Of a stretch of 64,000 bases of DNA, positions 59,322-64,000 are shown piece after piece. The first letter of the stretch is position 1, and each line of letters begins with the position of its first letter. The notes below the pieces were generated by a model. It searched no databases. It was not told where the DNA came from and saw only the letters and a list, made by a program, of their open reading frames with translations. The position numbers were made by a program, and so were the translations under genes. The stretch is from Cerasicoccus sp. TK19100 (GTDB lineage: Bacteria > Verrucomicrobiota > Verrucomicrobiia > Opitutales > Cerasicoccaceae), in NCBI RefSeq assembly GCF_027257155.1, contig NZ_JAPWDU010000001.1:558001-622000 (forward strand). The letters run 5' to 3'.

Positions 59322-60014
59322 ATGAAAAGAAAGCAACTTGGTTTCACTTTGGTGGAACTCCTGACCGTGGTCGCGATCATTGGAATCTTGGCGGCCATTT
59401 TAATACCTGCGGTATCCAACGGCTTAAAGCGGTCGCGCCAAGTGGCAGCGATGGCGAATGCCGGGGGTGTCGCATCTGCTTATCAAAGTTACCTCATTGA
59501 CCGGGGCCGCGCGATGCCACCCGATAGCATCGAAAGTGTCGGAGACTTTGCTGCGAAGCTGGCTGAGTTTGATTATCTGGCCAGCGCTGAGCCGTTTTTT
59601 ATCTCGGATGATCCACTGGCTCCGGACCCGATCCCCCGCTCGCTGGCTGCGAAGCAAGGCGACGAGTGGAAGGCGACTGAGCCGTTTAGTTCCGTCAACG
59701 CTTATAGCCTGGATGTGGCGATTGGCATCTCACCGCATCACGCGACTTCGACGACACCGATGCTCTGGACACGCGGGCTAACGACGAGTGGTGAGTGGTC
59801 GGAGGACGCCGTTTGGGAGAATCGTGGTTTTATGATCTATGCCGATGGGCATTCCGAAATGATCGACACGATGGGCTCGGGGGAGAACGCATTGCTCTTG
59901 CACTATACGAATCGCACGCCGACGGCAAATGTGCTGCAAGCGCTTCCCAGCCGTGTGGTGGTTCGTGGTAAAGGAAGCGGCTCGCTGAATGGTCAATCTG
60001 GAGTCGGGAACTGA
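59322..60014 (+). CDS. Type II/IV prepilin-like pseudopilin
   Basis: 230 residues. A short basic leader (MKRKQLG) precedes FTLVELLTVVAIIGILAAILIPAV, the full prepilin cleavage and Glu5 motif. The C-terminal globular part is polar with GHSEMIDTMGSG. Verrucomicrobia carry many such proteins, and most are of unknown role. It is a single gene with its own terminator. A stem-loop sits over its ribosome site. Confidence 0.9.
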   Translation: MKRKQLGFTLVELLTVVAIIGILAAILIPAVSNGLKRSRQVAAMANAGGVASAYQSYLIDRGRAMPPDSIESVGDFAAKLAEFDYLASAEPFFISDDPLAPDPIPRSLAAKQGDEWKATEPFSSVNAYSLDVAIGISPHHATSTTPMLWTRGLTTSGEWSEDAVWENRGFMIYADGHSEMIDTMGSGENALLLHYTNRTPTANVLQALPSRVVVRGKGSGSLNGQSGVGN

Positions 60015-60032
60015 CTCCGTAGTGTGCCCCGC

Positions 60033-60070
60033 AGAGCGGTGCCTTCGGGGGAGGGCACCGCTCTTTGTTT
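60033..60070 (+). terminator. Intrinsic terminator after the pseudopilin
   Basis: AGAGCGGTGCC pairs perfectly with GGCACCGCTCT (11 bases) around a 10-base loop, followed by TTGTTT. Confidence 0.8.
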
Positions 60071-60134
60071 GCGTTGACTTATCAACCGCGAAGCAGTCTG
60101 CTGTGGGCGTCGCGACGCGAGTTTGCTTAAGCTA

Positions 60135-60149
60135 CTTTGCGTCACAAAG
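60135..60149. repeat. CTTTGC-N3-GCAAAG palindrome, copy 7 (one mismatch)
   Basis: CTTTGCGTCACAAAG, in the promoter region of the VOC-family gene, 25 bases before its start. Confidence 0.4.
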
Positions 60150-60173
60150 TTTACGCCCAATTGCTTTATTTCC

Positions 60174-60617
60174 ATGTCGAACCAAACCTCACCTCTCGGC
60201 GTTCAGCGCCTCGCCCACGCCTGCATTCACGTAGCGGATCTCGACCGCTCACTCGCGTTCTATTGCGAGACCCTTGGGTTCGCCAAGAAGTTCGATTTTA
60301 TTGGCAAAGCCGGTGACCGCTTCGGTGCTTATATCGAGCTGGCACCGGAGACCTTTCTGGAAATTTTCTGTGTGCCGGATTCGCCCAAGGGCCAGTCTCC
60401 GGTGAATCACTTCTGCCTCGAAGTCGCAGACATCGACGCCGCGGTGGCGCACCTGAAAGCGAAGGGAGTGGAACTGTTTGTGGACAAGAAAATGGGAGCC
60501 GATCATTCCTGGCAGGCATGGTTTGGCGACCCCGATGGCACACGCATCGAGCTGCATCATTACACCGATAAAAGCAGCCAGCTTACCGGGGCGGATTGCC
60601 ACGCGGATTGGCGATAG
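60174..60617 (+). CDS. VOC-family (glyoxalase-like) protein
   Basis: 147 residues from ATG at 60174; the longer reading from 60123 is not supported. Two VOC half-domains are visible: RLAHACIHVADLDRSLAFYCETLGF and NHFCLEVADIDAAVAHLKAKG, with metal-type His and Glu residues in each. WFGDPDGTRIELHHY ends the fold. It may be a lactoylglutathione lyase or a dioxygenase/epimerase relative; substrate unknown. Confidence 0.88.
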   Translation: MSNQTSPLGVQRLAHACIHVADLDRSLAFYCETLGFAKKFDFIGKAGDRFGAYIELAPETFLEIFCVPDSPKGQSPVNHFCLEVADIDAAVAHLKAKGVELFVDKKMGADHSWQAWFGDPDGTRIELHHYTDKSSQLTGADCHADWR

Positions 60618-60656
60618 GCTTGCCAAGCGCGCATCGGCTGCCCAAAGGTAGTGACT

Positions 60657-61355
60657 ATGCCGAAACCGACTGAATTGATTCTTGCCTTGGATGTGCCCGA
60701 TAAGGCCGCTGCGATCGAGATGCTTGATCGCATTGGCCCCGACCTGAAGTGGGTCAAAATCGGCCTGCAACTCTTCGTGAAAGAGGGGCCAGCGCTGCTC
60801 GATGCCGTGGCCGCACGTGGGCAAAACATATTCCTCGACCTGAAGCTGCACGACATCCCCAATACCGTTGCCTCTGCCATTAAGAGCCTCAAGGGCAAGC
60901 CCGTGGGGCTGCTTACCATTCATGGTGCCGGTAGCAGCGAGATGATTCGCTATGCTGCTGAGGCTGCTGCCGAGGCGCTGCCGGATGCGACGGTTCTCGC
61001 TGTGACGGTGCTGACTTCCATGAACCGCGAGCAGTTGGCAGACATCGGCATCGACGCCGAGCCGCAGGAGCAGGTACTTCGCCTCGGCAAACTTGCTTTG
61101 GCCAAGGGGGCCGGTGGATTGGTTTGCTCGCCGCAAGAGTTGCGGACCCTACGGGAGGAGTTGGGCCCGGACGCCGTGCTGGTAACGCCTGGTATTCGGC
61201 CGGCGGGTGCAGACCTGAACGACCAGCAGCGCGTCATGACGCCTGCCCAGGCCGCCGAGCTCGGTAGTAGCTTCATCGTCGTGGGCCGACCCATCCTCAA
61301 GGCCGACGATCCGGCAGCCGCGGTTAAAGCGATTCAGGCCGAGCTGGCGCAGTAG
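60657..61355 (+). CDS. pyrF: Orotidine-5'-phosphate decarboxylase
   Basis: 232 residues from ATG at 60657, with AAGGTAG as a plausible ribosome site; GTG at 60651 is an alternative. LALDVPDKAAA, FLDLKLHDIPNTV (catalytic D-K-x-x-D), and TPGIRPAGADLNDQQRVMTP (phosphate loop) define the family. It makes UMP in pyrimidine synthesis. A histidine kinase gene follows after 48 bases. Confidence 0.96.
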   Translation: MPKPTELILALDVPDKAAAIEMLDRIGPDLKWVKIGLQLFVKEGPALLDAVAARGQNIFLDLKLHDIPNTVASAIKSLKGKPVGLLTIHGAGSSEMIRYAAEAAAEALPDATVLAVTVLTSMNREQLADIGIDAEPQEQVLRLGKLALAKGAGGLVCSPQELRTLREELGPDAVLVTPGIRPAGADLNDQQRVMTPAQAAELGSSFIVVGRPILKADDPAAAVKAIQAELAQ

Positions 61356-61403
61356 CGCTTTGGCGTTGAAAACCGGGGCGTCTGCCAACAGCATTTTCGC
61401 AAC

Positions 61404-62606
61404 ATGGCCGCCCGCAGCAAATCCTCGCCCCTGGAGCGCATCCTGGGGCGACTCGACGATCTCGATACGACAAACCTTACCATCCTGGTGCAGCGCTTGG
61501 CGCGTGAGCGCGAGTTATTGGAGGCGGTCTTTAACACGATTCGCGAGGGCGTGCTTGTCATTGGAAAGAGCGGTTTGGTGGAATATGCCAATGCAGCCGC
61601 GCTGATAATTCTAGGCCTGAAAGACGACGATGTCGGCACGATCCCGGTTTGGAAGGCGGTGCCGGACCTCGCGCGCACGATGAATCTCAACTCCACGGGA
61701 CTGGATGGTTCCGGCCACCGAGTCCGCCCGGCCGCGCTTGCCCGGGAGCTGGAGATCACCTATCCCGAGCACCGCTTTGTGCGGATTTACCTGACGCCGT
61801 TTGAGGCTGAGTCAAACGACAAGGAGGCACCGCTCTTCACGATGATCCTGACGGATATCACCGAGGACAAGCTGTCGACCGAGCAACTGATTCAGGACGA
61901 GAAAATTTCCAGTATCTTCGACCTCGCCGCGGGAGTCGCACATGAGCTGGGTAATCCGCTGAACTCGATCAACATTCATCTGCAACTCCTGGAGCGTCAG
62001 GTGAATAAATTAGACGATCTAGTCGCGGCGAAAAAAATGCGCAAGGCCGTCGATGTTTGCACGAACGAGGTTCAGCGGCTGGATGGAATTATCTCAAATT
62101 TCTTGCAGGCGATTCGGCCACAGGCGCTTGATCTACAGGAGGTCCCCTTGTTGGATATTCTGGATGAAGTGCTGAATTTTCTGGGGTCGGAATTGACGAA
62201 TCTCAATGTGAACATCGACGTGACGGTCGATGGCGAATCGCCAGTGGTGCTTGGTGATCGCAACCAGATAAAACAGGTGTTTTTTAACGTCGTCAAAAAC
62301 GCCATGGAGGCCATGGATGCCGGCGGCGATCTCCGCATTGCTTCGCGCGAGGATGACGAGTTCGTGTTCCTTTCTTTCGCCGACACGGGCGTGGGCATTG
62401 CCCAGGAGGATCTCTCAAAAATCTTCCAGCCTTACCACACAACGAAGTCTTCGGGTAATGGGCTTGGCATGATGATTTGCCGCCGAATCATGCGTGACCA
62501 TGGCGGACAAATCGGCCTGGATAGCCGCCCGGACGCGGGCACTGTTGTGACGCTGCAATTCCCGAAAAAGCACCGGCGCATGCGCCTGCTGGAAGCTGCG
62601 GATTAA
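61404..62606 (+). CDS. PAS-domain sensor histidine kinase
   Basis: 400 residues, no membrane helix, so probably cytoplasmic. A PAS domain (about 30-160) includes FNTIREGVLVIGKSGLVEYANAAA. The dimerisation box has His180 in AAGVAHELGNPLNSI. The ATPase domain holds N-box QVFFNVVKNAMEAM, DTGVGI, and GNGLGMMIC. No response regulator is next to it, so it is an orphan. Its stop overlaps the stop of the converging surface-protein gene. Confidence 0.93.
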   Translation: MAARSKSSPLERILGRLDDLDTTNLTILVQRLARERELLEAVFNTIREGVLVIGKSGLVEYANAAALIILGLKDDDVGTIPVWKAVPDLARTMNLNSTGLDGSGHRVRPAALARELEITYPEHRFVRIYLTPFEAESNDKEAPLFTMILTDITEDKLSTEQLIQDEKISSIFDLAAGVAHELGNPLNSINIHLQLLERQVNKLDDLVAAKKMRKAVDVCTNEVQRLDGIISNFLQAIRPQALDLQEVPLLDILDEVLNFLGSELTNLNVNIDVTVDGESPVVLGDRNQIKQVFFNVVKNAMEAMDAGGDLRIASREDDEFVFLSFADTGVGIAQEDLSKIFQPYHTTKSSGNGLGMMICRRIMRDHGGQIGLDSRPDAGTVVTLQFPKKHRRMRLLEAAD

Positions 62607-64000
62607 TCCGTAGTTACACGCAAGCGCATGAAGCGGTGGCCAGCCAAGTCGTCTTCGATCGCCGTGGTGTCGCGGAAGGTGCGTATTGCATTGCCGTGGC
62701 CATCGGTGGGTACCGGGTTGGCAGTTATTTCCACGACTTCACCTGGATTACTGCTCCACGGCCCGTTGGGGTCGTTGGCGACTTCGACGATGAATTCCAA
62801 ATCGGTGGCGTCACTGGCTTCCGTGTAGGTAAGCGTCAGGTAGCGTTTGCCGTCACCGGGGTTGGGCACGCTGACGATTTGTGGAACGTCGATGGCGTCG
62901 TTGACCGCTGGGTCCAGCGCGAGCGCGAACTCCAGCAGGTTCTTGATACCATCGAGCTCGTAGTCTTCGCCAAGGCCGGTGCCGGGTTGTCCAGCGTTGA
63001 GGCCAAACATGCGGTAGCGCCAGTCATCGGTCGGCTTATCCTTCAAGGTAAGCGTTGCCGAGTCGGGCGCACCCAGGTTGTAGGCCGGGTCTTCCACGAG
63101 CGTGACCATAATCGTCTCGTCGCCTTCTGCCAAGGTGTCGGTGAGTGGCGTCACGACAACCTGGGTCGCAGTGCTTTGCGCGGGAATGGTCGCGAGATTA
63201 CTCAGTGCATCGTAGTCGGCATCGGGCGTGGCTGTGCCGCCAACGGTATAAATGACATCCAGTGGTTGGCTGACATCGCCACCCGGGCGGGTAATGGTGA
63301 AGGCGCCTGCGATAAGCCCAAATTCCTGAGCGGCAGATCCCGCGGTGATGGTCACACCGTCACTGGCCGGAATGCTGAGTGGATCTGTCGGGTCGCTACC
63401 AGCATTGGCTTCGACACGGTTGGTGAAGGTATCGCCATCGAAGTCGTCGCCGGGGAGAACTTCGGTGAGCAGTTTCAATTCATCCTCGGGGTCGAAATCG
63501 ATGATCAAGTATTCCGGCAGGTCGAGCATGCCGTCGCCATCGCTGTCATTGATCGATAGGCCTTCCTCATAGCTGACGATAAATTTTCGCAGCTCGATGG
63601 GGCTGTTTTCATAAAGGGCGAGCACTTCGATTTCGGGGTTATCCAGTGGTGAAACTTGCACGTCGTAGTAGCGGCCATTCTTGTTGTTGGTTAGTCTGTT
63701 GGGGCCGGCCAGGAGGTTGCCATCCGGATCCGAGAAGGCGTAGTAAATTTCGCTGCCGTTCATGGTTGTGGAGGTCCAGACATAGGCGACGACGGGGTCT
63801 GTCGCGTCGTCGAGATAGTGTGCTTGTAGCTGGCGCGGGACCTCCATTAACACGAAATCATTGTCGCGAATGTAGTTCGTTCCACCGGGTTCCAGCACGT
63901 AACGCAACAGTCCCTGATCAGTGGAATTGGAGATTATGACAAACGTGCCGTCGGGTTCTCCGTAGGCGGTGGCACCCAGATAGGTGTTGTACGTGTTGGT
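62603..64000 (-). CDS. Extracellular Calx-beta domain protein, partial at 5' end
   Basis: The reading frame is open to the window edge, so the N-terminus and start are missing; 465 codons are seen. The visible order is: a beta-rich region (with YLGATAYGEPDGTFVII at the edge and repeated strand motifs, possibly BNR/propeller-like), a calcium-loop motif (NDSDGDGMLDLPEYLI, about 190 codons in), another calcium loop (GDDFDGDTFTNRVEANAG), then a Calx-beta domain (ITRPGGDVSQPLDVIYTVGGTA to LAEGDETIMVTLVED). The C-terminus is the GxDxELDGIKNLLEFALALDP type seen at the ends of many secreted verrucomicrobial proteins. Probably a secreted or surface protein that binds calcium; function unknown. Confidence 0.8.
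   Translation of the reverse strand, partial: TNTYNTYLGATAYGEPDGTFVIISNSTDQGLLRYVLEPGGTNYIRDNDFVLMEVPRQLQAHYLDDATDPVVAYVWTSTTMNGSEIYYAFSDPDGNLLAGPNRLTNNKNGRYYDVQVSPLDNPEIEVLALYENSPIELRKFIVSYEEGLSINDSDGDGMLDLPEYLIIDFDPEDELKLLTEVLPGDDFDGDTFTNRVEANAGSDPTDPLSIPASDGVTITAGSAAQEFGLIAGAFTITRPGGDVSQPLDVIYTVGGTATPDADYDALSNLATIPAQSTATQVVVTPLTDTLAEGDETIMVTLVEDPAYNLGAPDSATLTLKDKPTDDWRYRMFGLNAGQPGTGLGEDYELDGIKNLLEFALALDPAVNDAIDVPQIVSVPNPGDGKRYLTLTYTEASDATDLEFIVEVANDPNGPWSSNPGEVVEITANPVPTDGHGNAIRTFRDTTAIEDDLAGHRFMRLRVTTD

Overview
The window looks like part of a chromosome of a marine-type Verrucomicrobium, most likely class Opitutae. This is inferred from gene content only: a protein with a PEP-CTERM sorting signal, a very large PilX/Verru_Chthon-cassette-A-like membrane-anchored protein, many LacI-type regulators, GH172 and GH28 sugar enzymes, prepilin-like proteins, and short intergenic repeats of a kind common in this phylum. 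GC content is moderate and fairly even, except for AT-rich patches around 45.2-45.7 kb and 50.9-51.5 kb.

Region 1 (1-21.3 kb) is a polysaccharide-use locus. It holds the start of a GH94-like phosphorylase, a LacI regulator, a GH172 (DUF2961) enzyme, a 1281-residue membrane-anchored surface protein with a small exported partner, a PEP-CTERM protein, two large secreted proteins (one with a possible hydrolase fold, one an esterase with accessory domains), a GH28 enzyme, a second LacI regulator, and an L-arabinose operon (araB-like kinase, araA, araD). Seven copies of one LacI-type palindrome (core TATAACGTTATA) precede seven of these transcription units, so they probably form one local regulon. 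A highly structured, terminator-ended intergenic segment (11.59-11.88 kb) may be an unrecognised RNA.

Region 2 (21.3-33.8 kb) starts with a tRNA-Thr(CGT), a 23-bp tandem repeat array and an HtrA-like lipoprotein protease. It continues with a tightly overlapping leftward operon of thirteen genes: two acyl carrier proteins, a ketosynthase and a ketosynthase-like partner, two dehydratases, an adenylating ligase, two acyltransferases, a glycosyltransferase, a LolA-like carrier, an MMPL exporter and a VTT membrane protein. The gene set resembles aryl polyene clusters but has no visible ketoreductase or ammonia lyase.

Region 3 (33.8-45.2 kb) is mostly housekeeping: a HAD phosphatase, a LOG-family protein, SpeA, a membrane protein with a Cys-rich tail, a decayed sodium/proton pyrophosphatase relic, a lipoprotein, YajC, a fused SecDF, and a cupin.

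Region 4 (45.2-52.6 kb) holds one gene for a 1554-residue secreted enzyme with the order AA10 LPMO, three CBM2-like modules, GH18 chitinase, GH9 cellulase. After it come a perfect 28-bp inverted repeat, a 22-bp tandem repeat, an AT-rich island with a Cys-rich unknown protein, a Nudix hydrolase and a membrane protein.

Region 5 (52.8-64 kb) contains a TIM-barrel isomerase/epimerase, a Gfo/Idh/MocA oxidoreductase and an AraC regulator. A glycine betaine operon follows (glycine/sarcosine methyltransferase, sarcosine/dimethylglycine methyltransferase, BCCT transporter), whose first start codon directly follows nine ATT repeats. The window ends with a pseudopilin, a VOC protein, pyrF, a PAS histidine kinase, and a partial Calx-beta surface protein. 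A short palindrome, CTTTGC-N3-GCAAAG, recurs at least seven times between 23.6 and 60.2 kb, both inside genes and between them.
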